Origin: Paenibacillus glycanilyticus
GTDB lineage: Bacteria > Bacillota > Bacilli > Paenibacillales > Paenibacillaceae
Direction: 5' to 3'
Assembly (NCBI RefSeq): GCF_023715145.1
Contig: NZ_JAMBNP010000002.1
Span: 310,001-374,000, forward strand
DNA: 64,000 nucleotides
The notes beneath the pieces were generated by a model. The model saw only the letters and a list, made by a program, of their open reading frames with translations. It did no database searches and was not told the origin of the DNA. Positions 26,256-35,012 of the stretch are shown here, piece after piece (the stretch's first letter is position 1; each line of letters begins with the position of its first letter). The position numbers and the translations under genes were made by a program.

Positions 26256-27803
26256 ATGCTCAGAAAGCTGTTCGGAAAAATAAAACCGATGAATATGTAC
26301 GTGGAGACACCAAAGCAGATTCCTGTAGAAGAAGATAAACCAACCACTTCCTTAGATGAGATGACGGCAAAACTCAAGGAAATATTTAACGGCTGCTCGG
26401 ACGTCGTTTTTCGCTCGTTCAGCATTAGCGGTGTAGTCGACGGCCTGCTTGTCTACATCGAAGGACTTGTCGACGAGAAGCAATTGGAAGAAACCATTTT
26501 GAAGCCGTTAATGACAAGCGATTATTACATATCATCGAAACTAATAAAAGAGGAATTCATTACGTTCCTCGAGAAGAGATTGATCGCGATCGGACAAATG
26601 AAACGTTCGTCGAGTCTTTATCAGATCGAGCAGGAAATCTTAAAGGGCTCGGTCATTTTGTGCGTCGAAGGACAATCGGAATCGATCGTGGCAAGCGTGC
26701 CGGGAGGAAACGTACGATCGGTAGAGCAGCCTTCCACCGAAAATACGGTCCGCGGTCCGCGCGACTCTTTCACGGAATTATTAAATACAAATACAAGCTT
26801 GATCCGCAGGAAAATCCGGTCATCCCGTTTGAAAATCGACACAATAACGGTTGGAGACATCACTCGGACAAGCATTGCTATTGCATATATTCATGGCATA
26901 GCCAACGAAAGCGCTCTGCGGGAAATCAAAGCCAGAATTCAAAGCATGCATACGGAAGAACTGCTGGAATCGGGAAACATCGAACAATTCATCGAGGAAA
27001 AACCTTTCTCGCCGTTTCCCCAGTTTCTGGCAACGGAAAGACCGGATTACGTGGTGTCTGCTTTATTGCAAGGCCAGGTTGCGATTCTTACAGACGGCTC
27101 CCCGTTTGTTATTAGCGCACCGATGACCTTCTGGGGATTCCTTCAGGCGGGAGAAGATTATTACGAACGGGTCGTTTACGCGAATTTGATTCGGATGATC
27201 CGCTTTTTATTTTCCATGATCGCATTGCTGCTGCCGTCACTTTATGTCGCTCTCACGACCTTCCATCAACAAATGATACCGACTAATCTGTTGCTAAGCA
27301 TCGCGGCGGCGCGAGAAGGAGTCCCTTTTCCGGCGCTGGTGGAAGCATTGATTATGGAAATCACGTTTGAAGGATTAAGGGAAGCGGGAGTGAGATTGCC
27401 TAAACAGGTCGGCCAAGCAGTCAGTATCGTCGGGGGCTTGGTTGTAGGTCAAGCGGCCGTTCAAGCAGGCATCGTCTCGGCTCCGATGGTCATCGTCGTA
27501 TCCTTGACCGGAATCGCTTCCTTTACGATTCCCCGCTATAATTTCTCCCTCGCTTTCCGTATTTTGCGTTTCCCATTAATTCTTCTTGCCGGCATATTCG
27601 GACTCTACGGGATATCCGTTGGTTTGCTTGCCATATTGGTTCATCTAAGCGAGCTAAAATCGTTTGGCGTGCCTTATTTGTTTCCGATGGCGCCTGTTAA
27701 CCTAAAAGGTCTAAAAGATGCGTTATTCCGTGCTCCCGTATGGACGCTTTATCTTCGGCCGCAAGCAGTCGGTCATCGATCGAAAAGAAACGGGAAGGAT
27801 TGA
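26256..27803 (+). CDS. gerKA: Spore germinant receptor A subunit (GerA/GerKA family), locus 1
   Basis: The 515-residue protein follows the GerA plan: a soluble N-terminal domain (to about 300) with the conserved 'GPRDSFTELLNTNTSLIRRKIRSSRLKI', then several membrane helices with 'EGVPFPALVEALIMEITFEGLREAGVRLPK' and 'GQAAVQAGIVSAPMVIVVSLTGIASFTIPRYN'. GerA-type subunits sit in the inner spore membrane and take part in germinant sensing. GGAGGG precedes the ATG. It begins a gerA-gerC-gerD-gerB order operon. Confidence 0.93.
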   Translation: MLRKLFGKIKPMNMYVETPKQIPVEEDKPTTSLDEMTAKLKEIFNGCSDVVFRSFSISGVVDGLLVYIEGLVDEKQLEETILKPLMTSDYYISSKLIKEEFITFLEKRLIAIGQMKRSSSLYQIEQEILKGSVILCVEGQSESIVASVPGGNVRSVEQPSTENTVRGPRDSFTELLNTNTSLIRRKIRSSRLKIDTITVGDITRTSIAIAYIHGIANESALREIKARIQSMHTEELLESGNIEQFIEEKPFSPFPQFLATERPDYVVSALLQGQVAILTDGSPFVISAPMTFWGFLQAGEDYYERVVYANLIRMIRFLFSMIALLLPSLYVALTTFHQQMIPTNLLLSIAAAREGVPFPALVEALIMEITFEGLREAGVRLPKQVGQAVSIVGGLVVGQAAVQAGIVSAPMVIVVSLTGIASFTIPRYNFSLAFRILRFPLILLAGIFGLYGISVGLLAILVHLSELKSFGVPYLFPMAPVNLKGLKDALFRAPVWTLYLRPQAVGHRSKRNGKD

Positions 27804-27810
27804 AACAGCG

Positions 27811-28992
27811 ATGAGATCGCTTTGGCTTCTTTTGATCGTCCCGCTGCTCAGCGGATGCTGGGACCGGGTCGAAATGAATGACGTATCGTTTTTTATGGCA
27901 TCGGCATTGGATATGACGGATAAAGGCGAGATGAAAGTTTCAATCCAAGTGCCGATACCGGTTGGTGCCGGCAGCGGGGAAGGCGGTAAGGCATCGGCGG
28001 GAGGCAGTCTTGGCAAAACGTATTTTGTCGTAACCTCGACGGGAATCAACATTCACGATGCAGAAAGAAAAATCCAAAACAAGATGTCCAGGCAATTTTT
28101 CAAGGGGCATCGCAGAGTGGTCTTTGTCGGAGAGAAGTTTGCGAGACGCGGAATTAAAGACGTTCTCGATTATTATTCCAGAGATCCAGGCAGCCGGTTA
28201 AGAACTTACATCGTCGTCGCAAAGGGGGGCGAAGCATCGAAACTACTTCTGAACGACCATCCTATCGAACGCATACCGGCTGAAGACGTTCGCGAACTTG
28301 AAACTTCCGGCACAGGCACATCGGTTACTTTTAGGGATTTTCTCATGACTCAAGCGAACGAAGGAATCGTACCTGTCATGGGAGCGGTTGAGTTATTCTC
28401 CCCGACGGTCGATTCCGGGAACGAGGAGCATTTTCGTTTGAATTCCCTGTCTTCGACGGCCGTCTTTAAAAACTATCGGCTTGTAGGCTACCTGAACGAC
28501 ATCGAAACGAGAAGCATGAATTGGATCAAAAACAAGCTCGATCAAACGATCGTAGCGGAAAAATTGCTCCGGGCAGGAGGGAATGTTGGCGCCGTATTAA
28601 ACAGCACCAGTAGCAGAATCGTAACGACGTTTAACGGCGACAAAGTCCTTATACATATCGTTCTTAATGGGACCGGCGTACTCAACGAAGCGAACGTAGA
28701 TATGGACATGAGCAATCCGAAGAACATTTCCGACATTGAAAGGGAGCTTGGGGAAGCGATTGCGGGGCAAGCTCTTCGTACGGTGAAAAAAGCTCAGACT
28801 GAATGGAAAGCGGACGTATTCGGAATCGGATTGCAGCTTCACCGGTTTCAACCAAACGCATGGAAAAAGGTGCGAGGGAATTGGGATGAGACGTTTGCTG
28901 GCGCCGAGGTTTCCGTAAAGGCGAACATCAAGCTCCACAGGGCGGGGATTATTACGGATTCTCTGACGAACGAAAGAACCGAGGCGAAATGA
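27811..28992 (+). CDS. gerKC: Spore germinant receptor C subunit lipoprotein (GerC/GerKC family), locus 1
   Basis: About 393 residues with a signal peptide and lipobox LLSGC, lipidated Cys16, followed by the family start 'WDRVEMNDVSFFMASALDMT'. Conserved 'MSRQFFKGHRRVVFVGEKFARRGI' and the C-terminal 'KKAQTEWKADVFGIGLQLHRFQPNAWKK' confirm the GerC family. The start is set at ATG 27811, since the upstream in-frame extension to 27718 overlaps gerKA and lacks a signal sequence. It starts 7 bp after gerKA. Confidence 0.92.
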   Translation: MRSLWLLLIVPLLSGCWDRVEMNDVSFFMASALDMTDKGEMKVSIQVPIPVGAGSGEGGKASAGGSLGKTYFVVTSTGINIHDAERKIQNKMSRQFFKGHRRVVFVGEKFARRGIKDVLDYYSRDPGSRLRTYIVVAKGGEASKLLLNDHPIERIPAEDVRELETSGTGTSVTFRDFLMTQANEGIVPVMGAVELFSPTVDSGNEEHFRLNSLSSTAVFKNYRLVGYLNDIETRSMNWIKNKLDQTIVAEKLLRAGGNVGAVLNSTSSRIVTTFNGDKVLIHIVLNGTGVLNEANVDMDMSNPKNISDIERELGEAIAGQALRTVKKAQTEWKADVFGIGLQLHRFQPNAWKKVRGNWDETFAGAEVSVKANIKLHRAGIITDSLTNERTEAK

Positions 28993-29204
28993 TGTTCTTA
29001 GGGTTGTTGTATATACTGGGCATCATCGTCATCGCGTGGATGCAATTACACCAAATAAAGACGAAGGCGAATCTACAAGATTATTTATTCCTTACGATGA
29101 TGTATGCGGTGATTGCCACCATCGGATTTCTATTGATCTTGAAAGTCTGGGTTCCCAGCCCATCGTTTTTCATTAGAAAATGGCTCATGTTCGCGGAGAA
29201 GTAA
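28989..29204 (+). CDS. gerKD: Small germinant receptor D subunit (two membrane helices)
   Basis: A 71-residue protein with two hydrophobic segments (about 3-20 and 31-52) lies between the C and B genes and overlaps the gerKC stop (ATGATG). Short two-helix 'D' proteins are known in several ger operons of Bacillus and modulate receptor function. Assignment rests on size, topology and position. The second receptor operon in this window has no such gene. Confidence 0.72.
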   Translation: MMFLGLLYILGIIVIAWMQLHQIKTKANLQDYLFLTMMYAVIATIGFLLILKVWVPSPSFFIRKWLMFAEK

Positions 29205-29225
29205 ACGAAAGGAAGGAGAGCGGTC

Positions 29226-30359
29226 ATGAAAAGCTACGGGTATAACAACCGTATTTCCAATTTGGAGTTATTCGCCCTCATGTTCGTGTTCGTCGTGGGC
29301 AGCGTACTGACGCTTCCTGTCGGTTACGAGGCCGGGCACGATGCGTGGATATCCGTCCTGATCGGTACGCTTGCGGGACTAGCGATCAATGGGCTATACG
29401 TTTTTCTATGCCATCGCTATCCACATAAATCGTTGGTGGAAATCGCCCATTGTCTCTTAGGCTCCTGGATCGGCAAGCTCGTCGGCTTGTTATATGCCTG
29501 GTACGGGTTCTACCTTGGCGGCTATGTGCTTCGGAATTTCACGGATATGACCGCTGCCGTGCTATTGCCGCGAACGCCTATTGTTGTATTAGGGATCGTC
29601 ATGATCGCGCTTACGGTATGGACCGCAGCGAAGGGGATCGAGGTCCTAAGCAGATGCTCGCTAATTATACTCGTGTTCATTATCTTTTCCACGTTTATAG
29701 GCAGCGTCTTATTGATCCCGGATATGGAGCCCGCTAATATGTTGCCGGTCCTCGATAACGGATGGCGTTCTGTCTTGCGGGGTGCCGGAGGAATTGCGAC
29801 CGTACCGCTTGGAGAAACGATCGTTTTTGCCATGCTGATTCCGTACGTGAATCGGATCTCCGCCGTGAGACGGACCGTATTCGGCGCTATCGGAGTTTGC
29901 GGTGGCCTGCTTCTCGTTACGTGTGTCGTCAATATCTTTGTGTTGGGGGAAATCGCGAGCCAGCAATTGTTTCCAAGCTATACTTCTTTTATGTATATCG
30001 CGGTAGGCGATTTTTTCGAGAGAATCGAGCCGCTCGTATTTACGGTTTGGATCTTCAACGAATTCGTGAAGCTAAGCGTGTGCCTCCTATCCACGTCGCT
30101 GGCCTTCGCTCAGACGATACGTAGCGGCGACTACCGAATATACGTGCTGCCCGTAGGCTTGTTGATATTGCTGCTCTCCACTTTCCTTCACCCCAATCAG
30201 TTGGACCTCGTTGAATACGTAAAAAAAATATGGCCTTGGTATTCCATCCCGTTTCTCATTGTCGTGCCTTTGCTTCTTCTAGTCGTTTCGTTATTTCGAA
30301 AAAAAGGTTCACGGGCTGGCCTTGCCGACGCCAAACCGGATGTGATGGAAACTCCTTGA
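29226..30359 (+). CDS. gerKB: Spore germinant receptor B subunit (GerB/GerKB family permease), locus 1
   Basis: A 377-residue protein with ten membrane helices of the amino acid-polyamine transporter fold: 'ISNLELFALMFVFVVGSVLTLPVGYEAGHDAWISVLIGTLAGL'. GerB subunits bind the germinant. AAGGAGAG lies before the ATG and the gene ends the first ger operon. Confidence 0.93.
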   Translation: MKSYGYNNRISNLELFALMFVFVVGSVLTLPVGYEAGHDAWISVLIGTLAGLAINGLYVFLCHRYPHKSLVEIAHCLLGSWIGKLVGLLYAWYGFYLGGYVLRNFTDMTAAVLLPRTPIVVLGIVMIALTVWTAAKGIEVLSRCSLIILVFIIFSTFIGSVLLIPDMEPANMLPVLDNGWRSVLRGAGGIATVPLGETIVFAMLIPYVNRISAVRRTVFGAIGVCGGLLLVTCVVNIFVLGEIASQQLFPSYTSFMYIAVGDFFERIEPLVFTVWIFNEFVKLSVCLLSTSLAFAQTIRSGDYRIYVLPVGLLILLLSTFLHPNQLDLVEYVKKIWPWYSIPFLIVVPLLLLVVSLFRKKGSRAGLADAKPDVMETP

Positions 30360-30404
30360 TCGAACGGGGTTAGTCACGATCAGGACATCACCATCGACGC
30401 CGAA

Positions 30405-30428
30405 GAGCCCGGAGGAAGGCCCGGGCTC
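30405..30428 (+). terminator. Possible terminator after the first ger operon
   Basis: Stem GAGCCCGG/CCGGGCTC without a clear T run, 45 bp after gerKB. It is weak as a Rho-independent terminator. Confidence 0.4.
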
Positions 30429-30472
30429 ATAATCCCTTAGTGGATTTTTCTCATGCAGCAAATCCCATTTTA

Positions 30473-31135
30473 TTATACGAACTGAACGATGTCATCCATA
30501 GGCCGTCTCGATTTGGGACGTGAAGGTAATTTAGACCGATAGCCGAACGCTGTCATCACGCTCAACCCGAACTCATCGGATCCAAGTAGTCCTTTATTGT
30601 CGAGCAGAGCATTGACGGCATCCATATCGAACCCCTCGATTGGGCACGAATCAATACCAATATGCGCTGCGGCTGTCATCATATTACCCATTGCCAAGTA
30701 AGTTTGCTTCGAAGACCAGTCAAACAGAGCCCGCTCGGTATCCAGATGAAGATCATCATAAAATTGGGAGTATGCTTGCTTCATGCTCCTATAAATTTCT
30801 ATAGGCAGACCTTTGACTTGAGTTTGTTGTTCCACGAGATACGGGGCATCATAAGTGAGTCCTTTTCTGGCCAAGAAGATGACGAAGTGGCTCGACGTCG
30901 GAAGCGACCTCACCGCGCCGTATACGTGAGGCGCGAGTTCTCTTCTGAACTCCTCACTTTGCGCGACCACGAATTTCCAAGGTTCATTGCCTCCTGAGCT
31001 TGGAGATAGGCGGCCGGTCTCGAGAATGAATCGAAAATCGTCTTCGGAAATTTTTTTCGTTGGATCGAATTCTTTAGTAGCATGCCTGAAATAAAACGTG
31101 GATAACAAATCCACCTTTTTCATCTCTATATCCAT
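30473..31135 (-). CDS. Nitroreductase-family NAD(P)H-dependent oxidoreductase
   Basis: The 220-residue FMN enzyme has 'FYFRHATKEFDPTKKISEDDFRFILETGRLSPSSGGNEPWKFVV' at the N-terminus and 'IGIDSCPIEGFD' near the C-terminus, matching the NfsB/YdgI group that reduces nitroaromatics and quinones. Its promoter contains a perfect 20-bp palindrome between -35 and -10, part of the TetR-type regulon described here. GAGGGG lies about 12 bp before ATG 31135. Confidence 0.92.
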   Translation of the reverse strand: MDIEMKKVDLLSTFYFRHATKEFDPTKKISEDDFRFILETGRLSPSSGGNEPWKFVVAQSEEFRRELAPHVYGAVRSLPTSSHFVIFLARKGLTYDAPYLVEQQTQVKGLPIEIYRSMKQAYSQFYDDLHLDTERALFDWSSKQTYLAMGNMMTAAAHIGIDSCPIEGFDMDAVNALLDNKGLLGSDEFGLSVMTAFGYRSKLPSRPKSRRPMDDIVQFV

Positions 31136-31184
31136 CGGTTATTTTTACCCCTCGATTCAAATTTATTTCTCTACGAGATCATAA

Positions 31185-31241
31185 ACGGAACGCTGTCCGT
31201 TTTATATGCCCATAATAAATGGACTGCAGTCCATTTGTCAA
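31185..31241 (-). promoter_or_regulatory. Nitroreductase promoter with paired TetR-type operators
   Basis: Minus-strand TTGACA (31241-31236), 18-bp spacer and TATTAT (31217-31212). The spacer overlaps the 20-bp perfect palindrome AAATGGACTGCAGTCCATTT (31217-31236). A second copy, ACGGAACGCTGTCCGT, lies downstream at 31185-31200, 34 bp centre to centre. Confidence 0.7.
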
Positions 31242-31288
31242 GCGGTTGAGTAGTAAGGTGTGGTCATAAAACAATAAAGCAAATAAAG

Positions 31289-31334
31289 AGGCGCCAAAAT
31301 GGTCAATACCTGACCTTTTTGGCGCCTTTTTCCC
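31289..31334. terminator. Bidirectional terminator downstream of tetR
   Basis: Long stem AGGCGCCAAAA and GGTCA paired with TGACC and TTTTTGGCGCCT, T-rich on both sides. It terminates the minus-strand tetR gene. Confidence 0.8.
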
Positions 31335-31383
31335 TTATTACGGTTCAGAATTTAATTCTGTACCGTCCCTTTTTTACGGCTTT

Positions 31384-31983
31384 TTACTGAAAAAGCGGTT
31401 CAACGTAAGTGTTGAAAAGTCTTTCTTTTATTCCATCGCAAGTGTATTGGCGATGTTCTTTCAGGAATAAAAACATTTCCGGTGCCATCGTAGACATGAT
31501 GGCATCCGCTCTAAAGACCGGATCTACCATCGAAGCTTCATTCGTAACCTTGTATTCCTTGAGCAATCTCACAAGGATGGAATGAATGGATTCATAATGT
31601 TCCTTGAAGGAATCACTTTGTTCTTCTTCAGGATTGTAGTTTTTTTGCATGGTAGCCAGGAGAGGGGAGTGAGTTTCCAGTGATTCTAAATGATACGCTA
31701 TTACGGTTTCTAACCGTTCCTTAAGCGATCTGGATGAATTATCCATGAGGTATAGCTCCATTTTATCCCTATTTTGAATACAGCTTTCGCTGATCAAGTC
31801 CCAGCACAAATCGCCTTTGTTCGTATAGCTACGATACAAGGTTCCTTGTCCAAATCCAGCTTCTCTGGCGATTTGCCGCATGCTGACATTTTCGACACCG
31901 TACTGAGCGAAAAGTTGAGCAGCCTTTGCCAGAATAATTTCCCTGCGTTCTTGCGCATCCTTGCGCAGCGTGCGTTCTAGCAT
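31384..31983 (-). CDS. TetR-family transcriptional repressor
   Basis: A 199-residue protein with the TetR helix-turn-helix at about 10-55: 'REIILAKAAQLFAQYGVENVSMRQIAREAGFGQGTLYRSYTNKGDL'. ATG 31983 is chosen because GGAGGG lies 8 bp upstream. A longer in-frame extension to 32082 would run through the two operators. Divergent to it is a promoter with two GGA-N6-TCC palindromes. The same operator recurs at four other promoters in the window, so this protein is the best candidate for their common repressor. Confidence 0.9.
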   Translation of the reverse strand: MLERTLRKDAQERREIILAKAAQLFAQYGVENVSMRQIAREAGFGQGTLYRSYTNKGDLCWDLISESCIQNRDKMELYLMDNSSRSLKERLETVIAYHLESLETHSPLLATMQKNYNPEEEQSDSFKEHYESIHSILVRLLKEYKVTNEASMVDPVFRADAIMSTMAPEMFLFLKEHRQYTCDGIKERLFNTYVEPLFQ

Positions 31984-32012
31984 GACAAATTCCCTCCTTT
32001 CAAAAAACGCCA

Positions 32013-32065
32013 TTGACGAACGGACTGCGTTCCGCTTATATTGAGATACATCTGGACCGCGTTCC
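32013..32065 (+). promoter_or_regulatory. Promoter with paired TetR-type operators, between tetR and the MFS exporter
   Basis: Plus-strand TTGACG (32013-32018), 18-bp spacer and TATATT (32037-32042). GGACTGCGTTCC (32022-32033) is in the spacer, and GGACCGCGTTCC (32054-32065) lies 32 bp downstream. It should drive the oxidoreductase remnant and the MFS gene, and its operators also lie in the tetR leader. Confidence 0.7.
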
Positions 32066-32189
32066 GGTTTCGCGATATTCATGTAAAGCTAGTTTACTAC
32101 ATGTTACCCCTTTAGCGAAATAGGGTCAATAAAGCGGAGCCAAGCGGGAAGGCATAACAAGTAATAAATCAAAAGTTCCTGAGGAGGAA

Positions 32190-32333
32190 ATGTCCAATCA
32201 ACAACAAAACAAAAAATACGGGGTAGGCGTCGTCGGAGCAAGCTCTACGAATCCAGGCCGTGCAAGCCAGATATTCTCCGGTGACTCCATATGCGCACGA
32301 TCTAGCCAGATTCGGTAATGTCATTTATATATA
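32190..32333 (+). pseudogene. Remnant of a Gfo/Idh-type oxidoreductase gene (duplicate of the gene at 47077)
   Basis: ATG 32190 with GAGGAGG upstream encodes 'MSNQQQNKKYGVGVVGASSTNPG', near-identical to the first 25 residues of the protein at 47077. The sequence then jumps, in another frame, to 'QARYSPVTPYAHDLARFGNV', matching residues 136-154 of the intact protein ('QARFSPAIQYAHDLVKEGYI'). So about 110 codons were deleted and the 3' end is lost. It lies between the operators and the MFS gene. Confidence 0.8.
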
Positions 32334-32351
32334 GATGGGAGAGGAAATAAA

Positions 32352-33785
32352 GTGAAAGAAAGAATTTCGAGAGCAAATATGATTTTGCTTATTATTGTCT
32401 GTTTTACTCAGTTTATCGAGGTTATGAACAGTACGACGGTCGTCGTAGCACTGCCTTCCATCCAAACGGCACTACACATGCAGGCGAACGACTTGCAATG
32501 GATCGTGACATCGTATGTCCTTACCTTTGCTTGTTTTCTGATGATCGGCGGGCGAGCCAGCGATCTGCTCGGAAGAAAACGGGTATTAATGATAGGTTTG
32601 GCAATCTTCAGTCTCTCTTCGTTGACAGGAGCCCTGGCAACGGATCCGATTTGGCTTATTGCCAGCAGGGCGATACAAGGAATCGGGGCTGCACTTTCCA
32701 TTCCGGCGGCAATGTCGCTCATCAGCAACAATTTCCCAGCTGGGCCACAACGTAACAAAGCGTTCGGTATATTCGGCGCCTTGGGGTCCGGGGGAGCTGC
32801 TGCCGGATCAATCGTCGGTGGTTTGCTTACGGATTCCGCGGGCTGGAGATCGTTGTTCTATCTGAACGTTCCGCTGGGAATCCTGCTCATCCTTGGTTTG
32901 TTGTTCGTTAAAGTAAGTCCGTCAGTCATTCAGCAAAAACAATCCATCGATTGGCTCGGTTTGATTTCCGTATTGGCCGGCATTTTCGTACTGGTCTACG
33001 GCATCTCAATGCCGAATGTCGATGGCAACTGGCCGACGGCAAAGATCACGATGTTGATTATCGGCGTATTGGTGTTAGGCGTATTTATTTTTGTAGAAAA
33101 ATTTGCTGAAAATCCGTTGATGCCGCTTCGTTTATTCAAATTTCGTTCGCTCGTTACATCTAATATTATTGGATTTTTAATGTTTTCTTATATGACCGGC
33201 TTTAACTTCTTTTCTACTTTGTACTTTCACGAGCTTGGCTATTCATCTCTAACCGTCGGGTTGGCTTTCTTGCCGCTTGGTTTAACCTCGATCGTGGTCA
33301 CGCAAATTACTCCGTTCTTTATGCGCAAATTTGGAGCGAAAAGAGTGCTGATCGTCACCCAGGCGATCAATGCTCTCGGAATGTTCTGGTTGAGTCAAAT
33401 GAATATGGATAAAAACTATGCATCCTTTATCCTTCCCGCATTTGTCGTACTCGGATTGTCGATAGGCGCGTCCTATACGGCCGTCATCGTAGGTTCCGTT
33501 CAGGATGTTAAACCCGAGGAACACGGCATTGCTGGAGGAATCGTGAATACGTTCCTGCAATTGGGGGGGAGCTTGGGTTTATCCATCCTGGCGACAATCG
33601 CCGCTACGGTGACAGCCTCGGCGCATGATGTTTCCGCAAGTACGGCTTTATTATCCGGTTTCCACACGGCATTAATCGTAAGCGGATTTTTCGCGATCAT
33701 TGCTTGTATCCTTTCTTTCATGAGCAGCGGCAAGAGTAAGAAAGCGGGTATAATTCCTCAAGATGCGCGCGTAAACGGTGACTGA
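32352..33785 (+). CDS. MFS drug exporter, DHA2 (14-helix, EmrB/QacA-type)
   Basis: A 477-residue transporter with 14 predicted membrane segments and family motifs 'STTVVVALPSIQTALHMQANDLQWIVTSYVLTFACFLMIGGRASDLLGRKRVL' and 'SRAIQGIGAALSIPAAMSLI'. DHA2 members export drugs and other toxic organics by proton antiport. The start is GTG 32352 after GGGAGAGGAAA. It is downstream of the TetR-type operators and of the oxidoreductase remnant, so it is probably the regulon's efflux pump. Confidence 0.9.
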   Translation: MKERISRANMILLIIVCFTQFIEVMNSTTVVVALPSIQTALHMQANDLQWIVTSYVLTFACFLMIGGRASDLLGRKRVLMIGLAIFSLSSLTGALATDPIWLIASRAIQGIGAALSIPAAMSLISNNFPAGPQRNKAFGIFGALGSGGAAAGSIVGGLLTDSAGWRSLFYLNVPLGILLILGLLFVKVSPSVIQQKQSIDWLGLISVLAGIFVLVYGISMPNVDGNWPTAKITMLIIGVLVLGVFIFVEKFAENPLMPLRLFKFRSLVTSNIIGFLMFSYMTGFNFFSTLYFHELGYSSLTVGLAFLPLGLTSIVVTQITPFFMRKFGAKRVLIVTQAINALGMFWLSQMNMDKNYASFILPAFVVLGLSIGASYTAVIVGSVQDVKPEEHGIAGGIVNTFLQLGGSLGLSILATIAATVTASAHDVSASTALLSGFHTALIVSGFFAIIACILSFMSSGKSKKAGIIPQDARVNGD

Positions 33786-33818
33786 CTTACAAAGGCACGA
33801 TCTGATTGGAAAGCTTGA

Positions 33819-33851
33819 ACCCGAAAGATAGAAAAAACCTATCTTTCGGGT
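33819..33851 (+). terminator. Terminator after the MFS exporter
   Basis: A 13-bp stem ACCCGAAAGATAG/CTATCTTTCGGGT with a short A-rich loop and CCTTGTGTTTT after it. Confidence 0.8.
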
Positions 33852-33904
33852 CCTTGTGTTTTAATGCAAAAAAGTACACCAATCAATTTTATTCTTTATT
33901 CAAC

Positions 33905-34999
33905 CTATTGTCCGGTAAGTTTTCCTGCTCTTCTTCGTAGCATTCCAATAACAAGCAGTAATAACGGAATTGAAATAATAAAAATGGGAAGCACAATATA
34001 TTTCCAGAAATCCGGAAAATAAACTTGCGATTCTATGATGTTTTTGGGATATAGCGCTATTATAAGAAATAGGATAGCTGATGCTCCTGTAATATTTCTC
34101 CACTTTGTGATACCTAATACCTTAGCAGTCCCATAACTGGTTATGAACAAGTATAGAGATAACTTGATAAAGATGCTGAAGATCACGACGATGACCGCCA
34201 AAACGTCAATATTTTGAATGAACTCCATTACCGATACATATTGAACTACTGAATAAACGGGATAAATAAAATAGGTGGGCAGCACTGGACCTAAGACCAT
34301 GCAGGTACTGACTGTTATAAGGATGAGTAATATTCCAGCCAAAGCTACGCCACCTGTTGCAGCAGCTGTGATTTTTCGATGTGGTTGTAAAAAGCCTATT
34401 AGCATAAGAATTGCAATCGACTCACCTAGGAACGAAAACGCCCCTAGACTTCCTTTCACCAGCGCACCCAAGCCTTGCAATGGAAGTACTGGAAGTAGCA
34501 TGACGGGCCGGAAATCTTTAGCTAATAGCAAGGTGATCAACACGATGGAAATTGTAATGAACGGACCAATAATCTCGCTACAACGACCCAAGGTTTGGAC
34601 ACCGCCAGTTACTGTATAAATCATCATGAGTATCATCAAAACCATGATGACCCAAATGGGTGTATTCAAAAATAATGCCATATGAACGAAGTCCGAATAC
34701 TCTCTTAGAATCACCCCTCCAACGGCATACCATATAGCAAGATACAAAATAGAAAGCAGCTTGCCAAGCCACTTTCCAATTAATTCGGGTACAAAGTCAA
34801 CGAAGGTTTTTCCAGGAAACAACAGACATAATTTAGATGAAATATAAGTGACGACTAGACTCGACAGGAGTGCTAGAAGGATAGAGAGCCATGCTGCTTG
34901 TCTGCTTTCCTTGAAGGACTCGCCGATTGTCAACAATGCAGTCATACCGATTTCCATCGTTGTAAGAAGCCAAAACAATTGATTGAGCGAAAGTTTCAT
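33905..34999 (-). CDS. gerKB: Spore germinant receptor B subunit (GerB/GerKB family), locus 2
   Basis: A 364-residue protein with ten membrane helices of the GerB/APC type ('LNQLFWLLTTMEIGMTALLTIGESFKESRQAAWLSILLALLSSLV'). It is the last gene of a second, minus-strand ger operon (A, C, B). It is clearly divergent from the locus 1 protein, so the two receptors probably sense different germinants. Confidence 0.92.
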   Translation of the reverse strand: MKLSLNQLFWLLTTMEIGMTALLTIGESFKESRQAAWLSILLALLSSLVVTYISSKLCLLFPGKTFVDFVPELIGKWLGKLLSILYLAIWYAVGGVILREYSDFVHMALFLNTPIWVIMVLMILMMIYTVTGGVQTLGRCSEIIGPFITISIVLITLLLAKDFRPVMLLPVLPLQGLGALVKGSLGAFSFLGESIAILMLIGFLQPHRKITAAATGGVALAGILLILITVSTCMVLGPVLPTYFIYPVYSVVQYVSVMEFIQNIDVLAVIVVIFSIFIKLSLYLFITSYGTAKVLGITKWRNITGASAILFLIIALYPKNIIESQVYFPDFWKYIVLPIFIISIPLLLLVIGMLRRRAGKLTGQ

Positions 35000-35012
35000 C
35001 TAAATCCCGCTT

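Noticed and set aside
26132-26338. A 68-codon plus-strand frame ahead of gerKA
   Set aside because: It has no ribosome site and overlaps the gerKA start in another frame.
31984-32082. A 33-residue N-terminal extension of the TetR protein
   Set aside because: It would run through both operators and lacks a ribosome site. GGAGGG marks the ATG at 31983.
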